DNA of 64,000 nucleotides from Prochlorococcus sp. AG-402-B19 (GCA_003279615.1 QCHM01000008.1:1-64000), one strand, 5' to 3'; positions 1-9,640 are shown, counted from the first letter of the stretch. Notes: generated from the letters alone by a model not told the origin. Program-made: numbers and translations.

Positions 1-49
1 CCTTAAGCCAAGGAACGGGGAGCTTAAGTTAAAACGATCCAAATTAATC

Positions 50-364
50 ATGTCTACGAGTTCCGCACGAAGCACTGAAAGAAGTGCCATTACTGTTTCA
101 GCAGGATTTTTGGGAGCTTTCATTGTTAGTTCTTTAGCTGTTCAGCTTTTTAGAAACTACTCCCCTACTGTTCAAAATAAATTAACTACTGTTGACCCAG
201 TAATTGCTAGTCCTGCCACTCTTTGGTCTGAACTGGGAACACGAGATAACATTATGATTAAACAATCAAATACAAAATTAAATAAAAACAGTTCAACTTC
301 TATCAATATTCAACCTGTAATAGCCTCTGAGGCAACTTTGTGGTCTCCTCTTTTTATTGATTGA
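50..364 (+). CDS. Small hypothetical membrane protein with duplicated PVIAS-x-ATLWS motif
   Basis: 104 aa ORF with ATG start; hydrophobic segment near residues 15-35; DPVIASPATLWSEL and QPVIASEATLWSPL repeated. Confidence 0.6.
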   Translation: MSTSSARSTERSAITVSAGFLGAFIVSSLAVQLFRNYSPTVQNKLTTVDPVIASPATLWSELGTRDNIMIKQSNTKLNKNSSTSINIQPVIASEATLWSPLFID

Positions 365-538
365 TTTTACTAATCTTCAATTCATTAATTGATTCAAATA
401 TGATTAATCAGAATTTAGATTATCAGTATAAAATTTAAACTTAATTCAAGAAAATCAATAAATTCTATATATAAATTTTGTATTTTTTACCAGATAATAT
501 TCAACATCTTGAAATCCTCAGACGACTAATTCATTTTG

Positions 539-552
539 GTAGCAATAACTAC
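539..552 (+). promoter_or_regulatory. NtcA-type box GTAGCAATAACTAC (distal)
   Basis: Perfect GTA-N8-TAC in the 342-bp intergenic region upstream of napA. Confidence 0.6.
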
Positions 553-588
553 TCAATTAAACAAATAAGTATAAAACTCTCATTTTTT

Positions 589-630
589 GTATCGACTACT
601 ACTTAGTTGGAATATGCCGGCTGATTTAAT
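589..630 (+). promoter_or_regulatory. NtcA-type promoter: box GTATCGACTACTAC (589-602), -10-like TTTAAT (625-630)
   Basis: Perfect GTA-N8-TAC followed after 22 nt by TTTAAT, the canonical geometry of NtcA-activated promoters. Confidence 0.75.
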
Positions 631-635
631 TCTTC

Positions 636-661
636 AAAACGGTTTCATTTTTTACCGTTTT
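636..661 (+). other. Inverted repeat AAAACGGT-N10-ACCGTTTT in predicted napA 5' UTR
   Basis: Perfect 8-bp arms read directly. Confidence 0.5.
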
Positions 662-706
662 CAATAGGCAAACTTTTCAAGCCTTCTTTCTTACTTTTTA
701 ATTTCA

Positions 707-2248
707 ATGCTTGGCAATCTTTGGACATTTCAAGGGAGATATCGAACACTTCATCTCACTTGGTTTGCGTTTTTTCTAACTTTTGTTGTTTGGTTCAATT
801 TGGCTCCCCTGGCTACGACTGTTAAAGCAGACTTGGGGCTCACTTTGGGTCAAATTCGAACGGTCGCTATCTGTAATGTTGCATTAACAATTCCAGCGAG
901 AGTGCTCATTGGAATGCTTCTAGATAAATTTGGACCACGTAAAACATACTCTAGTCTTCTCGTATTTTCGGTAGTTCCATGCTTACTTTTCGCCTCAGCA
1001 GAAACTTTTAATCAATTAGTTATCGCTCGCTTATTACTTTCAATTGTAGGTGCAGGATTTGTAATTGGTATTCGGATGGTTGCTGAATGGTTCCCACCTA
1101 AAGAAATCGGTCTAGCAGAAGGAATATATGGAGGTTGGGGTAATTTTGGCTCGGCTTTCTCGGCCCTGACGATGGTTGCCATTGCTGGGTTACTTTCTTT
1201 TTCAGGTGGATTTGAATTACCAACAGGTGCCGTTCTTAACTGGCGAGGTGCTATCGCTGGAAGTGGTGTGATTTCAGCATTGTATGGCATCTTTTATTTC
1301 ATTAATGTCAGAGATACACCTCCTGGAAAGATTTATCAGCGCCCAACTAAAACAGCTGGTCTAGAAGTCACTTCTATGCGAGATTTTTGGGGGCTTTTGG
1401 GTATGAATGTACCTTTTGCAGCCATACTTTCTGTTTTATGTTGGAGGTTAAAGAAAGTTGGTTTCCTTGATGAGGGAACATATCCATTAGCTCTTTTCGC
1501 TGTTTTAATTTGGTTCGCTTTTCAGACCTGGGGAATTATTCGTACAAACTCAGAATTAATTGCAGGAACTAAAATTTATCCAAAAGAAGACCGTTATGAA
1601 TTTAAACAAGTAGCCATTCTTGAACTCACTTATATTGTGAATTTTGGTTCTGAGCTAGCAGTTGTTTCAATGTTACCTACATTTTTTGAGACAACATTTG
1701 ATTTACCAAAAGCAACAGCAGGTATTCTCGCCTCCTCCTTTGCTTTCGTTAACCTTGTTGCACGTCCAGCTGGAGGTCTAATTTCTGACAAGCTCGGAAG
1801 TAGAAAAAATACTATGAGTTTTCTAACCGGAGGCCTTGGAATTGGATATCTTGTCATGAGTTGGATCAAACCTGGTACTTTTTCAGGTATAAATGGAATT
1901 ATCGTTGCATTGTTCATAACAATGCTTGCTTCCTTCTTTGTTCAGGCAGGGGAAGGTGCTACTTTTGCTCTAGTGCCACTTGTTAAACGAAGAGTTACTG
2001 GACAGGTCGCTGGTCTTGTTGGTGCCTATGGCAACGTAGGAGCAGTAACTTATCTAACTATATTTAGTCTTCTACCTATGTGGATGAGTGGAGGTGGAGA
2101 AGCGACAGCAGAGATAATTGCTAATTCCAATAGTGCCTTTTTCCAAATCTTAGGAATAGCAGGGCTGATAGTTGCATTCATGTGCTTTTTCTTTCTTAAA
2201 GAACCAAAAGGATCCTTCGATGAATTACATGAAGGGGAAATTGCTTAA
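707..2248 (+). CDS. napA: Nitrate permease, major facilitator superfamily (NapA/NrtP type)
   Basis: 513 aa MFS protein with NNP-like motifs, directly upstream of narB. Confidence 0.88.
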   Translation: MLGNLWTFQGRYRTLHLTWFAFFLTFVVWFNLAPLATTVKADLGLTLGQIRTVAICNVALTIPARVLIGMLLDKFGPRKTYSSLLVFSVVPCLLFASAETFNQLVIARLLLSIVGAGFVIGIRMVAEWFPPKEIGLAEGIYGGWGNFGSAFSALTMVAIAGLLSFSGGFELPTGAVLNWRGAIAGSGVISALYGIFYFINVRDTPPGKIYQRPTKTAGLEVTSMRDFWGLLGMNVPFAAILSVLCWRLKKVGFLDEGTYPLALFAVLIWFAFQTWGIIRTNSELIAGTKIYPKEDRYEFKQVAILELTYIVNFGSELAVVSMLPTFFETTFDLPKATAGILASSFAFVNLVARPAGGLISDKLGSRKNTMSFLTGGLGIGYLVMSWIKPGTFSGINGIIVALFITMLASFFVQAGEGATFALVPLVKRRVTGQVAGLVGAYGNVGAVTYLTIFSLLPMWMSGGGEATAEIIANSNSAFFQILGIAGLIVAFMCFFFLKEPKGSFDELHEGEIA

Positions 2249-2269
2249 AATATCAATCAATTTTCAATC

Positions 2270-2297
2270 AAAACCTTGGGTAACTACCCAAGGTTTT
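2270..2297 (+). terminator. Perfect 12-bp stem hairpin between napA and narB (terminator/attenuator)
   Basis: AAAACCTTGGGT-AACT-ACCCAAGGTTTT followed by ATTTTCTT. Confidence 0.7.
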
Positions 2298-2321
2298 ATT
2301 TTCTTATCTCATTGAATTGAG

Positions 2322-4547
2322 ATGACAGAGAAAATTGAAAATTTAACTACTCAATGTCCATATTGCGGAGTTGGATGTGGTCTAGAAATGCAACCACCAG
2401 CTGAAATCGGAAAGGCAGTCCGTAGAGATGCAGATGGTTATCCGATGTGGAGGTCTAGAGGAAATCGCAATCATCCATCCAACCTTGGACAAATATGTAT
2501 TAAAGGTGCAACCGTAGGAGAAACCTTGTCTCCAGGAAGATTAATTCAACCTCTGTTTCGAAAGAATTTCAATGATAAATATCAACCGATTAGCTGGAAT
2601 GAAGCTACAGATAAGATAGTTTCACAAATCAAGAAAAGTTTAATCAAAAAAGGTCCAAACTCTATAGCGATGTATGGTTCTGGACAATTTCATACTGAAG
2701 ACTACTATATTGCTCAAAAATTACTCAAAGGAGCTTTAGGTACAAATAATTTCGATGCAAATTCAAGACTATGTATGAGCTCAGCTGTAGCTGGATATAA
2801 TTTAAGTTTTGGATCAGATGGTCCTCCATGTTGTTATGAAGATCTTGATCACTACACCGTTGCATTCCTTATTGGTACTAATACTGCGGAATGCCATCCA
2901 GTACTTTTTCAACGTCTACTCAAAAGGAAAAAACAACATCGTGATAAAGTAAAAATTATTGTTATAGATCCAAGATTAACCGACACTGCAAAAGCTGCTG
3001 ACATTTACCTGCCTATTGCTCCAGGCAGTGACTTAGCTCTGTTATATGGTATTGCCCATTTGGTTCTGAAAAAGAACGGGCAAAATACAGAATTTATTGA
3101 ACATCATACAGATAAATATTCAGAATTTTTAGAGATTATAAAAAATTGGACACCACGAAAAGTTGCTCGCTTTTGTGGTATCCCAGAAAAAAAATTAGAA
3201 GAAGTAGCTAATATGTTTAATCATCACGAAAGGGTGCTCAGTCTTTGGTCAATGGGTGTAAATCAACGCAGAGAAGGTACTGCGGTTGTTGGCGGACTTA
3301 TCAATCTACATCTTCTTACAGGGCAAATTGGGAAAGAAGGAGCAGGACCTTTTTCACTTACTGGCCAACCAAATGCTATGGGAGGACGGGAAGCAGGAGG
3401 CCTATCTCATCTACTTCCTGGTTATCGAAATATTTCTAATACGGAGCATAGACAAGTAGTCGAAAATCACTGGGATTTTCCTGCAGGAAGTATCTCTGAA
3501 GAACCAGGTTTAAATGCCTGGCAACAAATAGAAGCAATGGAAAAAGGAGAAATAGATCTTTGGTGGGTGGCTGCAACTAACCCACTCGTAAGCATGCCTG
3601 ATCTAAATCGAGTAAAAGCAGCAATAAAAAACTGTTCACTGGTTGTTTTGTCTGAAGCATATATAAATACTGAAACCTCTCATTACGCCCACCTATTATT
3701 GCCCGCTGCACAGTGGAGTGAGAAAGCAGGTGTGATGACTAACTCAGAAAGGCGAATTACTTATTGTCCAGCTTTTCGTCCTTGCTTTGGTCAAAGTCGT
3801 GCAGATTGGGAGATCTTTGCTGAAGTAGGCCAAAAACTTGGATTTATTGATCAGTTTACTTACAATTCTGCTTCTGAGGTATATTCAGAATTCACAGCTC
3901 TGACAAGTGGTCGTCTTTGTGATAGTTCGGGACTTAATCATGAATTATTAAAAAGTATTGGTCCCCAACAATGGCCATTTCCAAGAGAGAGTAATCCTAC
4001 GAAAAAAGCCAAGCGACTTTATGAAGATAAAAAGTTTGCGACACCTAATGGTCGAGCCCAGTTTTACACCAAGGAACCTCTGGGAATTGCTGAGCCTCCA
4101 TGCGATATGTACCCCTTAGTCTTAACGGTTGGGCGTTACCTCGGACAATGGCATACCATGACTCGTACGGGGAAAGTAAATCGACTCAATAAAATGCACC
4201 CTGAGCCATTACTTGAAATTCATCCAATGGATGCAAAAGATATGAATATTAAAGATGGTGAGTTATCTGCTCTTAATTCTCGTCGAGGACATCTTACAGT
4301 ACGTGTAAAAGAAACTGATCGTATACGTCGAGGCACAGTTTTTCTCCCAATGCACTGGGGTTTCACTCAAGCAAATCACTGTGAGACAAATAACTTAATG
4401 CATGAACAAGCATGTCCCGTATCTAAACAGCCTGAACTAAAAGCAAGCGCTGTAATTGTAGCTCCAGTGAATCCAGTCAATCAACCAATTGAAAACGATG
4501 AAAAAGGATTTGTTAAATACGTCAAAGAAATAGTCAATATGCAATAA
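2322..4547 (+). CDS. narB: Assimilatory ferredoxin-nitrate reductase (molybdopterin oxidoreductase)
   Basis: 741 aa; N-terminal CPYCGVGCG [4Fe-4S] motif and molybdopterin oxidoreductase body. Confidence 0.93.
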   Translation: MTEKIENLTTQCPYCGVGCGLEMQPPAEIGKAVRRDADGYPMWRSRGNRNHPSNLGQICIKGATVGETLSPGRLIQPLFRKNFNDKYQPISWNEATDKIVSQIKKSLIKKGPNSIAMYGSGQFHTEDYYIAQKLLKGALGTNNFDANSRLCMSSAVAGYNLSFGSDGPPCCYEDLDHYTVAFLIGTNTAECHPVLFQRLLKRKKQHRDKVKIIVIDPRLTDTAKAADIYLPIAPGSDLALLYGIAHLVLKKNGQNTEFIEHHTDKYSEFLEIIKNWTPRKVARFCGIPEKKLEEVANMFNHHERVLSLWSMGVNQRREGTAVVGGLINLHLLTGQIGKEGAGPFSLTGQPNAMGGREAGGLSHLLPGYRNISNTEHRQVVENHWDFPAGSISEEPGLNAWQQIEAMEKGEIDLWWVAATNPLVSMPDLNRVKAAIKNCSLVVLSEAYINTETSHYAHLLLPAAQWSEKAGVMTNSERRITYCPAFRPCFGQSRADWEIFAEVGQKLGFIDQFTYNSASEVYSEFTALTSGRLCDSSGLNHELLKSIGPQQWPFPRESNPTKKAKRLYEDKKFATPNGRAQFYTKEPLGIAEPPCDMYPLVLTVGRYLGQWHTMTRTGKVNRLNKMHPEPLLEIHPMDAKDMNIKDGELSALNSRRGHLTVRVKETDRIRRGTVFLPMHWGFTQANHCETNNLMHEQACPVSKQPELKASAVIVAPVNPVNQPIENDEKGFVKYVKEIVNMQ

Positions 4548-4585
4548 AAAATGAATAACAACACTTTCTTTGAGAAATAACTCCT

Positions 4586-5644
4586 ATGTCGAACAACTAC
4601 GAAGAATTTAAACCCTATTTAAAAAAAATTGGTAGTGGTGAGTTTACAGGAAAAAGTCTCACTCGCGAAGAGACTAAATTAGCTCTCAAGATGATGCTGA
4701 GAGAAGAAGCAAGTGCAGCACAAATCGGTGGTTTCATGATTGCACATAGAATTAGACGTCCTATTCCTGAAGAATTAGCCGGGATGATTGATGCCTATAT
4801 AGAACTAGGACCAAAGATTCAATCACCCAGTAATCAATGTCAACCGATATTTTTTGGAATGCCTTTTGATGGTCGAAAAAAAACAGCACCTATTTATCCT
4901 CTAACAACTTTATTATTACTCAGTCAAAAACAGCCTGTTATTTTGCATGGTGGTTCTCGTATGCCAATGAAATACGGCATTACCCATAACGAACTCTTTC
5001 AAGCTTTAGGAATAAATTTAACCGGTCTATCCATAAAACAATTACAAAGTTTTTTCAACCATAACGACCTTGCCTTATTCCATCAGCCAGATCATTTCCC
5101 ACTAGCTGAAAATTTAATTCCATACAGAGATCAAATAGGTAAGCGACCACCTCTAGCAAGTATGGAATTAATCTGGACATGTCATCAAGGAAATCATCTA
5201 CATATAAGTGGTTATGTTCATACTCCTACAGAAGAAAGACACTGGAAAACACTTGAGCTGATGGGGGAACAAAATATCATTACTGTCAAAGGACTTGAAG
5301 GTGGGATAGATCTTTCAATATGTCGTTCATCAACAATTGGACAATACAACAATCAACATGGAACTAGAACAGTTTTTCATCCAAAAGACTACGAATGTTC
5401 AGGAAAAGATATTGAATGGAACGATATCGCAGAATGGAAGAGATTTGCTCTGCAAGCTCTTAATGGCGAGGGTCCTTTAACTAAAGCATTAGAATGGAAT
5501 GCTGGTATTTACTTTTTTTATGCAGGCCTAAGCTCTGATGTTAAAAAAGGGGTTGAAAAAGCTAAAGAAGTAATCAATTCAGGATTAGCTTTAAGCCACT
5601 TAAAAAAATTAATTAATTGGAAAAAAGAAAATATTGATTCATAA
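4586..5644 (+). CDS. Anthranilate phosphoribosyltransferase-like (TrpD2/YbiB-type) protein
   Basis: 352 aa; N-terminal helical domain and HGGSR segment like TrpD family; lacks canonical KIGSGGDG. Confidence 0.7.
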   Translation: MSNNYEEFKPYLKKIGSGEFTGKSLTREETKLALKMMLREEASAAQIGGFMIAHRIRRPIPEELAGMIDAYIELGPKIQSPSNQCQPIFFGMPFDGRKKTAPIYPLTTLLLLSQKQPVILHGGSRMPMKYGITHNELFQALGINLTGLSIKQLQSFFNHNDLALFHQPDHFPLAENLIPYRDQIGKRPPLASMELIWTCHQGNHLHISGYVHTPTEERHWKTLELMGEQNIITVKGLEGGIDLSICRSSTIGQYNNQHGTRTVFHPKDYECSGKDIEWNDIAEWKRFALQALNGEGPLTKALEWNAGIYFFYAGLSSDVKKGVEKAKEVINSGLALSHLKKLINWKKENIDS

Positions 5645-5665
5645 GACCTTGTTTAAAAAATAGAT

Positions 5666-6172
5666 TTAATACAAAGTTTTTTCCATTAAATAACGAGAAA
5701 AACCAACACCACCTATTTGAATTTCCTCAGGAGCAATAATTATCCATCCATGACGTAACAGCAGTTGATAACTACATAAACTTGCCTCCGTTTTTAAATT
5801 AATAGGTCTATCTTGAATAGTATCTGCCTCAATCTGATGCAAAAGAGCTGTGGCATGGCCTTGTCTTGAAGAACGACCTCGGCAATAGAGTAATGCCAAA
5901 CGATTTTGAGGATATTTCAAGGCAAATGCTTCAATTGTTTTATTAACGCAACTTACCCAGCCCACGCCTTCCTTCAGAGGTTTATCTAGAATCCCAGGAA
6001 GATACGCTAAAGCTGACCACGCTTCAATCTGTTCTTGACTATATAAGGATTTATCGCAAGTTCGAATCGCATCTTCATAAACTTCTCTGAGAGCAATTTC
6101 ATCAGAAATCTCACAAGGTCGCAAATATCGATTTAAACTGTTTTTATTAATCGAAGTCAAGTTCTCTGACAA
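5666..6172 (-). CDS. GNAT-family N-acetyltransferase
   Basis: 168 aa; GRSSRQGHATALL acetyl-CoA-binding-like motif. Confidence 0.65.
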   Translation of the reverse strand: MSENLTSINKNSLNRYLRPCEISDEIALREVYEDAIRTCDKSLYSQEQIEAWSALAYLPGILDKPLKEGVGWVSCVNKTIEAFALKYPQNRLALLYCRGRSSRQGHATALLHQIEADTIQDRPINLKTEASLCSYQLLLRHGWIIIAPEEIQIGGVGFSRYLMEKTLY

Positions 6173-6206
6173 TATGAGAGGGTGAATAAATTATGAGCTA
6201 TTTGCT

Positions 6207-7451
6207 TTGAGAAGGCTAAGAATTCCCACACTTTTAGGAGCTTTCATAACACTTCTAGATGATCGATTGGGTGAAACTATTGTTTTGCCTTTATTACCTT
6301 TTTTATTAGAACAATTCACCACAAGCGCGACGACCCTCGGTTTTCTAACAGGAACTTATGCAATATCCCAGTTTGCTGCAGCCCCATTAATTGGAGCCAT
6401 GAGTGATCGTTTCGGTCGTAAACCTATCATGATCACATGTGTATCAGGTTCAGTAATAGGAATATGTCTCTTTGCATTAACTGTAAGCCTGAATTGGGAT
6501 AATTATTTACCTTTATGGGCCTCAACTTTGCCGTTATCTTTACTGTTTTTAGCAAGAATAATTGATGGTATAAGTGGAGGGACAGCAGCTACTGCTACTA
6601 CAATACTTGCAGATATCTCAACTCCCGAAAATCGTGCGAAAACCTTTGGTTTAATTGGTGTAGCGTTTGGTTTAGGTTTTATTCTTGGGCCAGGATTAGG
6701 AACCGCGCTAGCTAAATTTAGTGTTACTTTACCTGTATGGGTTGCTAGCGGATTTGCAATATTTAATCTTATTTTTGTAATTTGTTTTTTACCTGAAACA
6801 CTGCCAAAAAACAAAAGAAATTTATTACCAAGAAAAAGAGATTTGAATCCAATTAGTCAGCTACTAATTGTATTCAAAAACCCCTTAGCTAGAAAACTTT
6901 GCTTGTCATTTTTTGTTTTCTTTATGGCATTTAATGGCTTTACAGCTGTTTTAGTCCTTTATTTAAAAGAAAAATTTGAATGGAGTCCTGAATTATGTAG
7001 TGCTGCTTTTATTGTGGTTGGAGTTATTGCGATGATTGTTCAAGGAGCACTAATTGGTCCGCTGGTGAAAAGATTTGGGGAATCGAGACTAACTTTTACT
7101 GGTATTGGCTTTGTAATGACAGGATGTATGCTTTTGACGCTAGCAAATATAGACACTTCAATTCCTCTTGTATTTACGGGCGTCGCAATACTTGCAATGG
7201 GTACTGGACTAGTCACTCCTAGTTTAAGAGCACTCATCTCGAGAAGACTAAGTTCTATTGGGCAAGGAGCAGTATTAGGAAATCTACAAGGTTTACAAAG
7301 TCTGGGAACTTTTCTTGGGGCAATTGCAGCGGGACGCTCATATGATCTTTTTGGTCCAAGAAGTCCATTTTTTGGCACAATATTGCTTCTAATTTTTGTT
7401 ATGTTTTTAATTTCAGGAAAAAATTTTAGCAAGAAAAAAGTACCCGTCTAG
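6207..7451 (+). CDS. MFS transporter
   Basis: 414 aa, many TM segments, DRFGRKP motif; TTG start. Confidence 0.85.
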   Translation: MRRLRIPTLLGAFITLLDDRLGETIVLPLLPFLLEQFTTSATTLGFLTGTYAISQFAAAPLIGAMSDRFGRKPIMITCVSGSVIGICLFALTVSLNWDNYLPLWASTLPLSLLFLARIIDGISGGTAATATTILADISTPENRAKTFGLIGVAFGLGFILGPGLGTALAKFSVTLPVWVASGFAIFNLIFVICFLPETLPKNKRNLLPRKRDLNPISQLLIVFKNPLARKLCLSFFVFFMAFNGFTAVLVLYLKEKFEWSPELCSAAFIVVGVIAMIVQGALIGPLVKRFGESRLTFTGIGFVMTGCMLLTLANIDTSIPLVFTGVAILAMGTGLVTPSLRALISRRLSSIGQGAVLGNLQGLQSLGTFLGAIAAGRSYDLFGPRSPFFGTILLLIFVMFLISGKNFSKKKVPV

Positions 7452-7510
7452 ACTTATAGATGGCCAAGATATTAAAATAATATTAGAAATTAAATAAATT
7501 ATTTATAGAT

Positions 7511-9640
7511 ATGAGTACTACCAACTTAAATAATGAAACTTATATTAATCGTGAACTTAGTTGGATAGATTTTAATAAACGTGTGTTAGAACTAGCTATA
7601 GAAGAAGACACACCTCTACTAGAAAAAATTAAATTCAGCTCAATTTTTAGCAATAATTTAGACGAATTTTTTATGGTTAGAGTGGCTTCATTAAAATCAC
7701 AAGTAGATGGTGGTATCTTAAAAAAAAGCCAAGATGGCAAATCTGCAGGAGAACAACTTCTTGCAATTAGAGAATATCTAGATCCCATTTTAGAAACACA
7801 ACAATCTAAAACAATACAATATATAAAAGAAGAATTTAAAAAAAATAATTTATTTATACTTGAATATAAAGAATTAAACGAAAAACAAAGACATTGGATT
7901 GATAATTATTTTACAAATGCAATCTTTCCTATATTGACTCCCTTAGCAGTTGACCCTGCTCACCCATTCCCTTTTATAAGCAATCTTAGTTTAAATTTAG
8001 CTGCTATTGTCTTTGATAAAGAATTAGAAAAAGAACAATTTACTCGTATCAAAATTCCAGGCGAAAGTATTTCTAGATTTATAAGTATTCCAATTGAACT
8101 AGATAATAATGATATAGCACAATATACATGCATTCCCATTGAGCAGATTATTGCAAATAATTTATCAATGCTTTTTCCTGGAATGGAAGTTAAAGAATTT
8201 TCGTTCTTTCGAGTAACTAGAGATGCTGATCTTGAGCTTCGAGATATTGAGGCTGATGATTTAATGAGTGCACTAGAAGAAGGTTTACGCAAACGGCGAA
8301 AAGGAGGTGAAGTTGTCAGGCTTGAAGTCTCCTCAAATACACCAAAAAACATTCTTGATCTTTTACAAGAGGGAATGCATGTTGAGAAAGAAAATTTATA
8401 TCACATTGAGGGATTACTAGCCTTAGATGAACTAATTGAATTAACAGCAATTAATCTTCCTAAACTAAAATTTAAAGACCATCAAGGTATTACTCATAAT
8501 TTACTAAAAAATAGTCAATTAAGAGATCATGAAGATTTAGATTTAAGAAATAAAAGTAACTTTAAAAGTATATTTTCTATTATTCGTCGTAATGATTTAC
8601 TAGTTCATCACCCATACAATCTTTTTTCTACATCAGTAGAAGAATTTATCAATCAAGCTGCAGAAGATACACAGGTAATGGGGATCAAAATGACATTATA
8701 TAGAATCTCAAAAGACTCTTTAATTATTGATGCTCTTATAAGAGCTGCTGAAAAAGGCAAACAAGTCATGGCTCTAGTTGAACTTAAAGCAAGATTTGAT
8801 GAAGATAATAATATCCAATGGGCAAAGCAACTAGAACAATCGGGAGTCCATGTTGTCTATGGAGTGATTGGACTGAAAACTCATACAAAAATTGCATTAG
8901 TCATAAGAAAAGAAAAAAATAGATTAAGAACATATTTTCATATTGGAACTGGAAATTATAATTCAAAAACATCTAAGACATATACGGATATTGGTCTATT
9001 ATCTTGTCAGCCTGAACTCGGACAAGATCTTATTGAGCTATTTAATTATCTAACAGGATTTGCCAAGCAACAATCCTATAGAAAATTATTAGTTGCTCCA
9101 GTAAGTCTTAGACATGGAATAGAGAAATTAATCAAAAGAGAAATTAAATATGCAAAAGATAACTTACCTGCAAAAATAATAGCGAAAATGAATTCGCTTG
9201 TTGATCCAGAAATCATAAAATTGCTTTATGAAGCATCACAAGAAGGAGTCAAAATTGAACTTATAATTAGAGGAATGTGTTGCCTATATCCTCAGAAAAA
9301 AGGACTAAGCGAAAATATAAAAGTAACAAGCATTATTGGTAGATTTTTAGAGCATTCAAGAATTTTTTGGTTTAATAATGATGGAAATTCAGAAGTTTTT
9401 ATTGGCAGTGCAGACTGGATGAGGCGAAATTTAGACAGAAGAGTAGAAGCAGTGACACCTCTTGAAGATAACAAAATCAAAAAAGAAATTAAACATTTAT
9501 TAGATTCTTATTTAGAAGAAAATAAAGACTCTTGGAATATGCAAAGTGATGGGAGCTACGTAAAAAATAAAATTTTGAATGATAAAAAAAAATATATTCA
9601 AGAAAAAATTATCAAGTTATACAAAAAAGAAGAAAATTAA
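7511..9640 (+). CDS. ppk: Polyphosphate kinase
   Basis: 709 aa; INRELSWIDFNKRVL N-terminus and catalytic HxK regions typical of PPK1. Confidence 0.93.
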   Translation: MSTTNLNNETYINRELSWIDFNKRVLELAIEEDTPLLEKIKFSSIFSNNLDEFFMVRVASLKSQVDGGILKKSQDGKSAGEQLLAIREYLDPILETQQSKTIQYIKEEFKKNNLFILEYKELNEKQRHWIDNYFTNAIFPILTPLAVDPAHPFPFISNLSLNLAAIVFDKELEKEQFTRIKIPGESISRFISIPIELDNNDIAQYTCIPIEQIIANNLSMLFPGMEVKEFSFFRVTRDADLELRDIEADDLMSALEEGLRKRRKGGEVVRLEVSSNTPKNILDLLQEGMHVEKENLYHIEGLLALDELIELTAINLPKLKFKDHQGITHNLLKNSQLRDHEDLDLRNKSNFKSIFSIIRRNDLLVHHPYNLFSTSVEEFINQAAEDTQVMGIKMTLYRISKDSLIIDALIRAAEKGKQVMALVELKARFDEDNNIQWAKQLEQSGVHVVYGVIGLKTHTKIALVIRKEKNRLRTYFHIGTGNYNSKTSKTYTDIGLLSCQPELGQDLIELFNYLTGFAKQQSYRKLLVAPVSLRHGIEKLIKREIKYAKDNLPAKIIAKMNSLVDPEIIKLLYEASQEGVKIELIIRGMCCLYPQKKGLSENIKVTSIIGRFLEHSRIFWFNNDGNSEVFIGSADWMRRNLDRRVEAVTPLEDNKIKKEIKHLLDSYLEENKDSWNMQSDGSYVKNKILNDKKKYIQEKIIKLYKKEEN

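Noticed and set aside
570-575. TATAAA as a -10 for the distal NtcA box
   Set aside because: Only 17 nt from the box, shorter than the canonical 20-24 nt spacing; treated as an auxiliary site instead.
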